Assembly: GCF_000309385.1 (NCBI RefSeq)
Contig: NZ_JH976538.1
Location: forward strand, 481,849-545,848
DNA length: 64,000 nt
Direction of reading: 5' to 3'
DNA from: Nodosilinea nodulosa PCC 7104
GTDB taxonomy: Bacteria; Cyanobacteriota; Cyanobacteriia; Phormidesmidales; Phormidesmidaceae
Of this stretch, positions 17,068 to 26,619 are shown piece by piece. The position numbers and the translations under genes are program-made. How positions within the stretch are numbered: position 1 is the stretch's first letter; every line of letters starts with the position of its first letter. A model generated the notes under the pieces. The model was not told where the DNA came from. It saw nothing but the letters and a program-made list of their open reading frames with translations, and searched no databases.

Positions 17068-19995
17068 TTATGGAACTTCCCAAACTCGCAATAAACCATC
17101 ATAACCAGCGCTAGCAAGAGTTTTGCCACTGGAATCAAACGCTACAGACTGCACATAGCTTGAATGACCTAAAAGAGTAGCTATTTCTACACCATAATTC
17201 CAATCCCAAACTTTGACTTGCTTATCATCACTGCCAGTTGCCAAGAACCTTCCATCAGGGCTGAAAGCTACAGAAGTTACATACTTAGAATGACCACTTA
17301 AAGTACGCGTAGAGTAGCTATGGTTCAAATCCCAGATTATGACAGTCCTATCATCACTGCCACTGGCCAAAAATTTTCCATCAGGGCTAAATGAAATTGA
17401 GCGAACCCAAGACGTATGAGCATTTAGAGAATGCAAAAGCCTTCCGGATTCATAGTCCCAAAGTTTAATAGTTCTATCATTACCGGAACTAGCAAGGATC
17501 TTTCCATCAGGACTAAAGGCTACAGAACGAATCTGATTGCTGTGGCCCTTCAACACATGTTTAATTGTGAATGTATTCAAGTCCCATAACCTAAGCTCTT
17601 TGTCATCTCCTCCGCTAGCTAGGAGCTTCCCGTTGGGGCTAAAGGCAACAGTTCGAACCCAACTAGAATGGCCATACAAATTACGAACTAATCTGCCAGT
17701 TTTTGCATTCCATATTTTAATACTCCTGTCATTGCTGCCACTGGCTAAAAATTGACCATTTGGACTAAAAGAAATAGTCTGAACATTATCTGAATGCCCA
17801 TATAATGTCAAAGCCAAAGAGTCAGTCGCCAAATTCCAGATACGTACAGCCTTATCATTTCCAGCAGTTGCTACATACTGACCACTTGGATCAAATGAAA
17901 TGGCTCTAATTGGCGAATTGTCTTCTGAGTGTTTCTGAACGCCCGACGAGTAAAAGATCTCATGCTGAACGAAGTCTTGAATTTCACTTTGAAGAGCTGG
18001 ATTTAATGCTATCGCCTGTTCAAAGTCACTATGGCCTATTTTGTAGTCGTTTAGTTTGTAGTAAATCTTGCCACGCAAGACTAGAGCTTCAAGTTTTCCT
18101 TTGGCTGATGAACTAGCGATAAAATTCAGATCATTTATAGCTTCTCCATACGCCTTTCTAGTAGCTATGGAATAATAAGCTTTGCTCCGAAGTAAACGAA
18201 CTTCAGGTTCATCTATTTCCTGCGGGCTTTTAATAGCTGTATCAAAGTCTTTAACAGCGTCCGTAAAAGCTCCTAACTTTAATTTCACAGTACCTCTATC
18301 TGCATAAGCCCTTGAGTAATTTGGCTTCAGGCTAATGGATTTATCATAGTACATAATAGCCTTCTCATACATTCCAGACTTTAATTCCATAGAGCCTAGT
18401 ATGTGATATACGTAATAAGTTTCTGGAGATTTAGGTCGGAGCTTGATGAATTCAGTTAAATTGATTTTAGCACGTTCGTAGTATCCGAGACGATAGCCAC
18501 TAACACCGTTATAGTAATAAGCTTTTGTGTAATCAGAGCTATTTGGTCGATTCTGAATTGCATTTTCTAAATCTTGAAGAGAACTTAAGTAGTCCTCGAG
18601 CTTAAACTCTATTTCCCCTTTACAGAAGTAAGCTCTTGTCTTATCAAATTCGATCGTCCTGTCAGTAACAAGCCCAGCTGAGAAATAAGATATAGCCCGG
18701 TCAAAATCTAGCTTTGCTTCATCAAGTCTATTCAGCTCTCTGTATACCAATCCTCGAACATATAACGTTTCTCCGTAATGCAACTTAGAATTGTCAGAGA
18801 TAGAGTTTTCAAGATTTTTTAATTGAAGCACTTTATTCAAGTTGGCAACACTATCGGAATACTTTTTGAGTTTATAATTAGACTTTCCGAGGCCGAGAAA
18901 AGCCTCGGCAAAATCTGGTTTCAGTGATAATGATTTTCTGTAATTGTTTACAGCATCTGTATAATTTCCCTGTGCATAGCGAAGATCACCAAGATAGCTG
19001 TACAATTCCGGGTATTCAGTATTATCGAAAACTGTTTCATTGAAATCTCGTTCTGCTTGCTTGTCATCATATAGAAGGAAGTTTGTTCGCCCTCTCTGTA
19101 CATATGCTTGTACAAAAGTCGGATTGAGATTGATTACTTGATTGAAGTCAACTAAAGACAGGGAATATTCATGAGCCCTGAGGTGAGCTAAACCGCGATA
19201 ATAAATTGAATCAATTAGTTTGTAGTCGCCTTTCTTGATTGCATCTGAGAGATCTGATATTGCTTCGCTATATCGATTCAGAGAAAAATAGTCGAATCCT
19301 CGGTGATAGAGGGCTTCAGTAAAATAAGCAGAATTACCTTTAAGAGATTCATTATATGCATCTATGGCTTCGCTCCTCCTTCCCAACTTGTCGTACGCAG
19401 TGCCAATTTTGTAAAAAGCTTTACTACGTATATCAGAACATTTTTTATGGTCGCAAGCGATTTGTGAATCTATATCTAAAGATGAACTCTCTGATGTTCT
19501 GATCGACTCTAAAAAATCTTGAATTGCTGCATTACTCTTTTCCAGATTCAAGTATGTAATTCCATGCTCAAAAAAAGCCTGAGAAATATAAAAAGTTGCA
19601 TCTTTTTCATTGCTATTAATAACATTTTCTAAATCTTCGGCAGCCTTTGAGTATTGCCCAAGTTCATTTCTAATATGCCCACGAGATAGATAAGCAGCAG
19701 GATAATCAAGATTGAGGTCTAATGCTTTGTTTAGATCATTAATAGCCTTTTCGAATTCTCCCATCTCTTCATAGATACTAGCCCTACTAAGATAAGCATC
19801 ATAAAAATCAGGATTCCGCTCTAGCGCCTCACTGAAATCTTCAAGAGCTTTTTCAGAGTTACCCAACTTCATGTAAACAGCACCTCGACCTAGTAGAGGT
19901 TCGACATATCTTTTTGGATCAGGGGAAAATTTCGGCAGAACAGTCAAAGCTTTAGTGAAGTCTTCAATTGCTCTATACAAGTAGCGAGATTGCAA
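17068..19995 (-). CDS. TPR-repeat and seven-bladed WD40 protein (main frame)
   Basis: 975 residues as counted from a TTG; the open frame extends to about 20136, so this is not the real start. Residues 1 to ~680 are tandem tetratricopeptide repeats (for example AYLSRGHIRNELGQYSKAAE). The last ~280 residues are seven WD40 repeats (GH...SFSPNGQFLASGSNDRSIKIW), enough for one closed propeller. Both are protein-protein interaction folds. The signal peptide is encoded in the frame at 20111-20578, one base out of phase. The AT-rich codon use differs from the neighbouring transfer genes, suggesting separate acquisition. Confidence 0.85.
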   Translation of the reverse strand: MQSRYLYRAIEDFTKALTVLPKFSPDPKRYVEPLLGRGAVYMKLGNSEKALEDFSEALERNPDFYDAYLSRASIYEEMGEFEKAINDLNKALDLNLDYPAAYLSRGHIRNELGQYSKAAEDLENVINSNEKDATFYISQAFFEHGITYLNLEKSNAAIQDFLESIRTSESSSLDIDSQIACDHKKCSDIRSKAFYKIGTAYDKLGRRSEAIDAYNESLKGNSAYFTEALYHRGFDYFSLNRYSEAISDLSDAIKKGDYKLIDSIYYRGLAHLRAHEYSLSLVDFNQVINLNPTFVQAYVQRGRTNFLLYDDKQAERDFNETVFDNTEYPELYSYLGDLRYAQGNYTDAVNNYRKSLSLKPDFAEAFLGLGKSNYKLKKYSDSVANLNKVLQLKNLENSISDNSKLHYGETLYVRGLVYRELNRLDEAKLDFDRAISYFSAGLVTDRTIEFDKTRAYFCKGEIEFKLEDYLSSLQDLENAIQNRPNSSDYTKAYYYNGVSGYRLGYYERAKINLTEFIKLRPKSPETYYVYHILGSMELKSGMYEKAIMYYDKSISLKPNYSRAYADRGTVKLKLGAFTDAVKDFDTAIKSPQEIDEPEVRLLRSKAYYSIATRKAYGEAINDLNFIASSSAKGKLEALVLRGKIYYKLNDYKIGHSDFEQAIALNPALQSEIQDFVQHEIFYSSGVQKHSEDNSPIRAISFDPSGQYVATAGNDKAVRIWNLATDSLALTLYGHSDNVQTISFSPNGQFLASGSNDRSIKIWNAKTGRLVRNLYGHSSWVRTVAFSPNGKLLASGGDDKELRLWDLNTFTIKHVLKGHSNQIRSVAFSPDGKILASSGNDRTIKLWDYESGRLLHSLNAHTSWVRSISFSPDGKFLASGSDDRTVIIWDLNHSYSTRTLSGHSKYVTSVAFSPDGRFLATGSDDKQVKVWDWNYGVEIATLLGHSSYVQSVAFDSSGKTLASAGYDGLLRVWEVP

Positions 19996-20110
19996 ACCTA
20001 AAACTGACGCAATTTTTGAATAAGCTATCCCCCTGCCGACATAAGCTTCAGAAAAGTTTCCATCCTTTTTTAATGCGTCTGAAAAATTTCTAACTGACTC
20101 TTTAACGGCT

Positions 20111-20578
20111 TCAAAAAATATTGTCCTGCCTAACCTTTATAATACCTTCTCGATAATCTTGAAGTGCAGAGTAAATTTGATATTCTTCATTGTCGTAATT
20201 TGCTCTATCAAGTTCATTTTGGGCTTGCTCTTCCAAATAAAAATTGACTCTAATCAGAGTTAAATCACGGAGTATGTTGAACTCTGGAGATGCAACTTTG
20301 AACGTTATCGGAAACAAGCTTCTTTTAGGCTGCTTATCTTGATCAGTTTTTGTCTTCTTCGACTCTGATGGAAAGTTGCCTCCGCCAATTCTGCCGCCAG
20401 TGTTTTTATTTTCAGCAATCAAGTTGTCTTGGCTGATTATATTACTATAAGCAAACTGACTGATAGATTTTTCCTGAGAGTCAGTGTTTTGAGCCAAGGC
20501 CGTACCACAGGCTGCAAAACCAATCGAGAGCACTATAAGAATAAAGGTCGCTGCCTTGATTAGATGGCAAAGAAACAT
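20111..20578 (-). CDS. Signal-peptide-bearing N-terminal part of the TPR/WD40 protein
   Basis: 155 residues with a signal peptide (FILIVLSIGFAACGTALAQ) and a low-complexity region. The end reads YSALQDYREGIIKVRQDNIF, then TGA. Deleting one T from the T6 run (A6 at 20113-20118 on the plus strand) joins DNIF directly to EAVKESVRNFSDALKKDGNF, a good first TPR of the downstream frame. The two frames are therefore parts of one gene separated by a homopolymer shift: mutation, phase variation or a sequencing error. Confidence 0.7.
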   Translation of the reverse strand: MFLCHLIKAATFILIVLSIGFAACGTALAQNTDSQEKSISQFAYSNIISQDNLIAENKNTGGRIGGGNFPSESKKTKTDQDKQPKRSLFPITFKVASPEFNILRDLTLIRVNFYLEEQAQNELDRANYDNEEYQIYSALQDYREGIIKVRQDNIF

Positions 20579-20781
20579 TTTTGCTGATTGAAATTATTGG
20601 TTTAGTTGCTGTCTTTAAGTGTCTAAAGAAGACTTTTTAGGAGGCGGACAAATCTCCGAAAAAGTCTTCTTTAATTGACCGATTTCGTCATTTTCCATGA
20701 ATGTAAGAATTTGGCAGTTCTTTTGAGTTGGGATAATGGGCTTTAAGCATATTCTGGCTTTTTGAAAGTCAACTTGCTTTG

Positions 20782-21798
20782 TCAGGGTATCATTATAAGC
20801 TCAAAGTATGGAGTTTGCTCTTTGTATGAGCAATCAAAAAGCAAATCTCTAGCGACTTCAAACTGCTGAAAATCCTGAGGTTCCAGCCTCGAAACTACCT
20901 GCTCCCCATCCACCGCCAACACCTCCCCCCGCCCGTCCTTCGCTATTACTGAGAGGTGATTCCCCGCCATCCTCAGCCGATAGTGCTGGCCCTCAAACTC
21001 CTGCAATCCCGTCAGGGCAAAAAACTGTTGCACCGTTTCCACCGCCGATCGCGCCTCTGGCGATAACGCCGCTACCACCTCACCCGCTGACTCAGCCCGC
21101 TCCTCTCTGGCCTCGGCCACCAGCGCCAATTCTTCGATCTGCTCCCCCAATCGCGGGTCGTATTCCACCTGCCCATCGGGCAGCACCTCCACCACCAGCA
21201 CTGGAGGCTCCACCAATAGCTCAGGATGGGTAACTGACGATTCCCCCAATTCCTGGCCCACTAGCCGCTCCGCTTCACCATAGAGAATCCGCTCAAGATG
21301 GGGAGCAAGCTGCTTACCAGGCTCATGGTGAAAGCAGGGCACCCCGTCGATTTCAATATCGACAATCTCGCCGTCGATTACCTCCACCTCACCCGGTAAC
21401 TCGGGCAGCTCCACCACCTGCCGCAGATAGGCGGCCTGCTCTGGCGGCAGCTGCAACAATTGCTCCCCTAGATCACCCTTTAGCGCCTCCGCCACGATCG
21501 CATCGCCGATCTGAATCCGCACCGGGACGCTCTCTAGCTGGGGTGGCGGCCCAGGGTTGAGGAGTCGGGGGTCATGACCAGTTAGCCGCTTCTGCTCATC
21601 GTCAAGGTCTGTGATACTTACCCAAACCGGAGCTACCCCTGGGCGCTCTTCCAGTAGGGGGGGTGCCTGCTCTAGCTTTTCCTCCTCGGCCCGCTCCTGG
21701 AGCCGTACCTTGGCCAGCATCTGGGCGATCGCATCCAAGATCGAATTAATGTCGTGCTGCACTTTCTCAGCACTGTGGGGAGAGCCGCAGAAGGTCAT
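20782..21798 (-). CDS. Acidic protein with the shared C-terminal tail module
   Basis: 338 residues, strongly acidic (many Glu, Asp, Pro), without signal peptide or TM segment. A helical N-terminus is followed by a DUF-like acidic middle (GEVEVIDGEIVDIEIDGVPCFHH). The last ~90 residues (VQQFFALTGLQEFEGQHYRL, HLSVIAKDGRGEVLAVDG) match the tail of the prim-pol and MutS-I-like proteins. It lies directly downstream of the coupling-protein gene (17 bp), consistent with a role at the cytoplasmic face of the transfer channel. No known family recognised. Confidence 0.7.
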   Translation of the reverse strand: MTFCGSPHSAEKVQHDINSILDAIAQMLAKVRLQERAEEEKLEQAPPLLEERPGVAPVWVSITDLDDEQKRLTGHDPRLLNPGPPPQLESVPVRIQIGDAIVAEALKGDLGEQLLQLPPEQAAYLRQVVELPELPGEVEVIDGEIVDIEIDGVPCFHHEPGKQLAPHLERILYGEAERLVGQELGESSVTHPELLVEPPVLVVEVLPDGQVEYDPRLGEQIEELALVAEAREERAESAGEVVAALSPEARSAVETVQQFFALTGLQEFEGQHYRLRMAGNHLSVIAKDGRGEVLAVDGEQVVSRLEPQDFQQFEVARDLLFDCSYKEQTPYFELIMIP

Positions 21799-21815
21799 GG
21801 GTCACCTCGCAAGGG

Positions 21816-23606
21816 TCAAAATACATCCTGAAACTGCTTAAGAATCGTCGGGTCTTTGAGGTTGGGCACACTGGGTGTGGATTGCTTGGGTAGAGGGAAG
21901 ATCTTCTCTGCGATCGCCATCCGGGCTGCCAACTGTTCGCGGGTGTAGTCCTCCGAGTTGAAGTGCTGGCGGGATGCGGCGATCAATCGTTCCCTCACCT
22001 TGGGCCAGCGGGCTTTGCTCCAGGCTTCCTGGTCAATGTCGGCTTTGGGCACCTTCACCTTCAAAATCAGCGGGATCGAGCCTTCATCTTTGCGGCTGTA
22101 GGCGGGGTTAATCAGCACGCATTTGCCCGTGGTCAGCTTATTGAACTGGGCTGGTTCCACGATCGCCCGCTTCTGGGTATGGCCTGCCGTGCTGGTGCTG
22201 CCGCCGCCTTTGCCCGTGCTCTTGGTCTTGGATTTGATCTCCACCTCCTCTTCGCCCAGGTAGTCGCTGAAGAGGCGAGCGCTGTCAGGGTCTTGGGGAT
22301 TGAACAGGGCTTTGGTGGCACATCCCCCCAGAATCGAGCGACTGACTTCGCGGGAGTAGGCTTTCTCCAGCTGGGTCAGGTTCTGGAAACCCACAATTGT
22401 CACCAAACCATCAGAGCGGTTTTCGTTGAGCCACTGGGTCAGGTAGGGCAGATACAGCGTCGGCAGTTCATCGAGGGCCAGCACCAGAGGGTCGCTGCGC
22501 TTGCGGGTGACATTGCGGGTGACGATTAGGTGCAGCAGGGTGGCGACCAACGGCGCGACCGCTTCCCGGCGTTGGCGATCGAGCCCCAGAATCAGCAGCT
22601 TCTTGCCCTCCAAATCCAACGGCAGGGTGGTTTGGCCGCAAAAGGCGCTGACTAATTCCTGACTGAGAAAACGGCTGAAGACCTTACTGGCCATGCCGAT
22701 TACCCCGGCAACGGTCTTCTCAGAACCCGCCAGTTGCAAGAGCTGAGAGAAGGCCAGATAGACCCAGTTGCTCATAGGCCAGTCGCCCCCGGCGTCACCA
22801 CGCTCTTTAGCGGTACGAATGCGGGTGGGCAAATCCGACAGGCTCAAGATCGCCGAGGCCATCATCAAATCGGGTTCGGGCATCCCCTTGGCCAGCATCA
22901 GAATCGCCTGGGTGAGCTGGTCTCCGGCATCGGCAAAGAACTTGTCCTCAGACGCATTGGCCGAGAGGGCAAAGTTGCGGTTCATCACCGTGGCAATCTG
23001 CCGCGCCATCAGGGCATCGTCGGCATCCCGCAGGAAGTCCAACGGGTTGCAGACCTCGCTTTCAGGGTAGCCAGGGGCAAAGACGCTGACGGAGTAACCG
23101 CGTTTGGCGGCGTAGGCGGCCAGGACTTCGGTCTGGTCGGGGTATTTGAAGTCGTAGACGATCGCGGGCATTCCCTGATCTAGCGCCGAGCGGATGGTGG
23201 GGTTGATCAGGGAGAAGGTTTTGCCCGAACCGGGAGCGCCACAGACGGCGATACCTCGCTGGGCATCGGGTAGCCAGAGACTGCGGCTACCGTTGGGTTT
23301 GCCGCTGGAATTGCGAGGAGGACTGCCCACATAAAGCGTGACCGCATTGTGACGACGCTGCTGGAGCTGCTGCATGGCCTTTTTTCGGGCGGCGCGTTTC
23401 TCGCCACTTCCAGCCAGGTAGCCTCGGGCGAGTTGTCCTTTTTTCTGGCTGTTACCGACGACAGACATGATCAGCATGGCGGCGATCGCACTCACAAGCA
23501 CCAGCCCGTTCTGCCCTTGCAGAGAATGGAAGATGTTGTTGCCGGTGCTGGAAATGCCATCGGGGACTGGAGCCACACCGACGTAGGCGGTTTTTGAAAG
23601 AGTCAT
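21816..23606 (-). CDS. Type IV coupling protein (VirD4/TraD-like ATPase)
   Basis: 596 residues. One hydrophobic segment near the N-terminus (LVLVSAIAAMLIMSVVG) is followed by Walker A GAPGSGKT (residues 123-130), VYDFKYPDQTEVL, and Walker B LVLALDELPTLYL. This is the layout of TraD/TraG/VirD4 ATPases, which deliver DNA-protein substrates to the secretion channel at the inner membrane. A second TM segment is not evident. The start overlaps the preceding gene by 4 bp, so it belongs to the secretion operon. Confidence 0.85.
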   Translation of the reverse strand: MTLSKTAYVGVAPVPDGISSTGNNIFHSLQGQNGLVLVSAIAAMLIMSVVGNSQKKGQLARGYLAGSGEKRAARKKAMQQLQQRRHNAVTLYVGSPPRNSSGKPNGSRSLWLPDAQRGIAVCGAPGSGKTFSLINPTIRSALDQGMPAIVYDFKYPDQTEVLAAYAAKRGYSVSVFAPGYPESEVCNPLDFLRDADDALMARQIATVMNRNFALSANASEDKFFADAGDQLTQAILMLAKGMPEPDLMMASAILSLSDLPTRIRTAKERGDAGGDWPMSNWVYLAFSQLLQLAGSEKTVAGVIGMASKVFSRFLSQELVSAFCGQTTLPLDLEGKKLLILGLDRQRREAVAPLVATLLHLIVTRNVTRKRSDPLVLALDELPTLYLPYLTQWLNENRSDGLVTIVGFQNLTQLEKAYSREVSRSILGGCATKALFNPQDPDSARLFSDYLGEEEVEIKSKTKSTGKGGGSTSTAGHTQKRAIVEPAQFNKLTTGKCVLINPAYSRKDEGSIPLILKVKVPKADIDQEAWSKARWPKVRERLIAASRQHFNSEDYTREQLAARMAIAEKIFPLPKQSTPSVPNLKDPTILKQFQDVF

Positions 23607-24385
23607 GGAGTTGTTACCTCCAGGGACGCAGGTGGAGTAAGCGCGGGGTGAGCCATGGCAGGCAATCCCATTTCCGCTAATCGCGACACCACCGCGAGGG
23701 GCATGCCCGCTGCATCGGCAGCAGCCTGAGGTGCAGAACCGTTGCGGACGCGGGCCAGGAAGTCTTGAACTTTCGGAATAACGGGACTATCAGAGGGAAT
23801 GAGTTGGGATGCGATCGCGCTATTCAATCCCCGTTCTACATTGGCAAGGCTGACTGCTCGGCCACTGGTGGTGACGATGGTAGAAAATTGGGGCGTGATG
23901 TTTGGAGCAATCGCCACCGTCGCATACTGCGGATCACCCGACCCATAGTTCACCTGAAACTGGTAAACCTTGCGCCCTTCGGTTGAATCCGTCACCACCG
24001 TCAGCAGGGTAGAGGCCGTCTCAGGCAGGTTCTCAAAATGAATCCCCGTCACCCGCCGCAGGTGAATGACGCTAGCTCCAGCCCCATCACAATTCCCAGA
24101 GTCCCCTTGACCACAAAGATTGCCATCGAAATCAAGGGTGAGCCGACTGGGGTCATCCAGCCACACCCGCTGAATCACTTCCCCGGTGCGGGTAAAGTCC
24201 AGGTTGGTGCCGGAACCAGGCCACACGGAAATCTGAGCGCCGCCGCCCGTGAGTCCCTGAGCCTGAGCTTCAGAGAGTTGGCGCACGATGGGGGCTGAAA
24301 AGGTGGGTTTTGCGATCGCCAGCAGTGAGGCGATCGCCAGCAGTGAGGCGATCGCTAACGGCATTAATACAGAAACCCGTTTCAT
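23603..24385 (-). CDS. Exported transfer protein, possibly VirB9/TraK-like
   Basis: 260 residues. The signal peptide hydrophobic core is a repeated hexapeptide (LAIASLLAIASLLAIAK) encoded by HIP1-containing tandem repeats. The mature part is beta-rich (WPGSGTNLDFTRTGEVIQRVWLDDPSRL, LLTVVTDSTEGRKVYQFQVNYGSG), resembling the N-terminal domain of TraK/VirB9 outer-channel proteins. The C-terminal ~90 residues are helical and less conserved. It overlaps both neighbours by 4 bp. The VirB9 assignment rests on pattern and on the position next to a VirB10-like gene; family not certain. Confidence 0.55.
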   Translation of the reverse strand: MKRVSVLMPLAIASLLAIASLLAIAKPTFSAPIVRQLSEAQAQGLTGGGAQISVWPGSGTNLDFTRTGEVIQRVWLDDPSRLTLDFDGNLCGQGDSGNCDGAGASVIHLRRVTGIHFENLPETASTLLTVVTDSTEGRKVYQFQVNYGSGDPQYATVAIAPNITPQFSTIVTTSGRAVSLANVERGLNSAIASQLIPSDSPVIPKVQDFLARVRNGSAPQAAADAAGMPLAVVSRLAEMGLPAMAHPALTPPASLEVTTP

Positions 24386-25845
24386 AGCGCCACCTCAAAG
24401 GAGGTTCCGGTGAATACCTGCACAGGCTGACCAGCGGGGATGTACCAGACGTTGGGGCGACTGAGGATGTCTTTGATTTCCTGCTGCTGGCGATCGCTCA
24501 CCTGGTCGTGCAGGGCATCAAAGCCTCCTTCCAAAACCGCTCCCAGAATATTTGGGGCTGGGTTGGTGGTGGTTGAGGAGGAATAGAAGACAGATCCCGT
24601 GGAGGTTTGACTATTGGGACGGTTGAGGATTTCGCCCACTTTACCCAGGGCTCCCATCAGCGCTACCCCTGCATCCAGGCTTTGAATGTGTCCGGCATCA
24701 TGGTTGTATTCCGAGGCCATCAGGGGATTGCCCTGCTCACCTTGAGTGAGCACAGCACCTGGAGGTACTGGCACCACTTGGTTACCGCTTGCCGTGGGAA
24801 TCACCACCGCAATCACCGACAGCTCCACTAGGCCGCTCTCGGAAATGGTGTCTACCTGAGTCACCATCTGGGTGCCTGCGGGCAGGGCCACCGTACCATC
24901 TGCCGCCAGCATCGGTTCAGTGAGCTGAAGGCCAAACCGCTGGGGCTGTTGGGTACTGTCCAAATCCTGCGCCCAGACGACGGGGGTGCTGAGGGTTGCG
25001 GCGGCTTTGGCTCCGGCTAGAATACTGACCACATGGCTGGGGACTCCCGAGAGAATCGCGGCGGCATCGGCGGCATAGCGAGTCTGGTCGGGATCGTTGG
25101 CTTTGGGCGCAGCTTCCACGTCGGGAGAAGGAGCAGCCGATGCCACAGGTGGGGCCGTCGAGGGCTTCTCTGTGCTGTAACTGATCTGTCCGTAGCTGCC
25201 CAAGGCCACTGCCGTTTGCCACTGTTTTACTGGATCAGCCTGAACCGCAGGAGCGACTGAGGCGACAGGAGCCGATCGCATCGGAGCGGAGTAGGACGGC
25301 GGTGGGGCATAGGTCACCGGGGCAGGATGGCTGACGGGCGGGGTAGAGACCGCCGTCGCTGGAATCGGAGTTGTAGTCACCGTTGGGGATGGAGGCGTGG
25401 GCTGCGCCTTATCTTCCTTCAGCGCCTGGGTTTGGGTGCCCAGAGCTTCAACGGTCTTGAGCCTGCCGATTTCATTGGGGTCAGTCTCTGGCTGGGTTGC
25501 CGGACTGGCGGTTGTCGCTACGGCAGGGGCGGTATCGGCTGCGGTGGCAGAGGTCTTAGTCGGAGCGTGGACGCTGTGGAGAAAGATGGCCACCAGGCCG
25601 ATCGCGATCGCCAAGCCCGATCCCACAAACACCGCCTTGGCCCAGGGGTTACTCCACAGTTGCGGTTGAGTCGTCGGGTCGGGTTCTGTTTCAAAGTCTT
25701 CGGGGTCGAGTAGCGGGGACGGGGTGAGAGTTGTCGCTGTAACCGTCTCATCGCTGTAGCCCGTGAGGGCAGCCAGATGGCTGAGTTCATCAGTCTCCGT
25801 TGGGTGAGCTTCTGTATCGGGGGAGGGGGTGAATACCATGGTCAA
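24382..25845 (-). CDS. VirB10/TrbI-like channel protein
   Basis: 487 residues. A cytoplasmic N-terminus is followed by one TM segment (AVFVGSGLAIAIGLVAIFLHSV, ~70-92), a long Pro/Ala/Thr-rich periplasmic linker and a C-terminal domain ending with VWYIPAGQPVQVFTGTSFEVAL. This end pattern and the topology are those of VirB10/TrbI, which spans both membranes and gates the conjugation channel. Part of the operon with 4-bp and 9-bp junctions. Confidence 0.75.
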   Translation of the reverse strand: MTMVFTPSPDTEAHPTETDELSHLAALTGYSDETVTATTLTPSPLLDPEDFETEPDPTTQPQLWSNPWAKAVFVGSGLAIAIGLVAIFLHSVHAPTKTSATAADTAPAVATTASPATQPETDPNEIGRLKTVEALGTQTQALKEDKAQPTPPSPTVTTTPIPATAVSTPPVSHPAPVTYAPPPSYSAPMRSAPVASVAPAVQADPVKQWQTAVALGSYGQISYSTEKPSTAPPVASAAPSPDVEAAPKANDPDQTRYAADAAAILSGVPSHVVSILAGAKAAATLSTPVVWAQDLDSTQQPQRFGLQLTEPMLAADGTVALPAGTQMVTQVDTISESGLVELSVIAVVIPTASGNQVVPVPPGAVLTQGEQGNPLMASEYNHDAGHIQSLDAGVALMGALGKVGEILNRPNSQTSTGSVFYSSSTTTNPAPNILGAVLEGGFDALHDQVSDRQQQEIKDILSRPNVWYIPAGQPVQVFTGTSFEVAL

Positions 25846-25854
25846 CGTCCTTCC

Positions 25855-26607
25855 TTAGCTGGGATTGGGGGCGAGTTGTTGAATGTCCAGGTCGCGGATT
25901 TCGGTGATTTCTAGACCGTTTTCCCGCAGGCGATACACCGCTTTTTGCAGCGGCGTGGAGGTCTCAGGCAATGGGTCTTCAGCGGGTTCCACCGCCTGAA
26001 CGAAGAGGCTCTTGTTGAAGGGAATCGCCAGACCTTGAGGATGGGTGGGGTCGAAAATCAGCAGGTTGGCGACGATATCCACCTGCCAGTAGCCCGCTTG
26101 CAATTCCTTCGGCGTGGAAATCGTTTCGATAGTGAGCACGCTCTGGGCGCTGCCGCTGAAGATACCGGGGGGCGTGATCGCCGCCACCTGGTCGAGAAAG
26201 GCGGTGCGGAAGTCCTCTTTGAGCGCAAAGGAGGCTTGCCAACTCGCGGTGGTGATGCGGCCATGGTTCACAGGGACGCCCTGGGCAGCTGGGGCGCTGG
26301 CAGCGGTGGCCGTATCCGTGGTCTGTCCCTGGCTATTCCAGGTAAACATCAGCCCCATGGCGGTTTTGACGAACTGCTGAATCACCTCCGGGGTGCGCTG
26401 ATTCGGGTCAACGGCTTCGGTGCTGATGGAGTGGCCATCCACGAGCTGCACCAGGGAGGGCACGGGCCGATGGGCCAGATGGTTGATGCGGGCGGTATTC
26501 AGCAGGGTCATCACCAGCAGCAAGCCCTGGATGCCGAGGGTGCCCAGCACGAACAGTGGCAGAATGTCGGACGAGTGAAAGCGACGGGAACGGTTGAGGA
26601 GTTGCAT
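25855..26607 (-). CDS. VirB8/TraE-like inner-membrane protein
   Basis: 250 residues with one N-terminal TM segment (ILPLFVLGTLGIQGLLLVMTLL) and a single periplasmic domain (ALKEDFRTAFLDQVAAITPPGIF, GYWQVDIVANLLIF), the layout of VirB8/TraE scaffolding proteins. It lies between the VirB6-like and VirB10-like genes, 9 and 12 bp away. Sequence similarity to characterised VirB8 is weak by eye, so the call rests mostly on topology and context. Confidence 0.6.
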   Translation of the reverse strand: MQLLNRSRRFHSSDILPLFVLGTLGIQGLLLVMTLLNTARINHLAHRPVPSLVQLVDGHSISTEAVDPNQRTPEVIQQFVKTAMGLMFTWNSQGQTTDTATAASAPAAQGVPVNHGRITTASWQASFALKEDFRTAFLDQVAAITPPGIFSGSAQSVLTIETISTPKELQAGYWQVDIVANLLIFDPTHPQGLAIPFNKSLFVQAVEPAEDPLPETSTPLQKAVYRLRENGLEITEIRDLDIQQLAPNPS

Positions 26608-26619
26608 CGAAGGTCTCCC

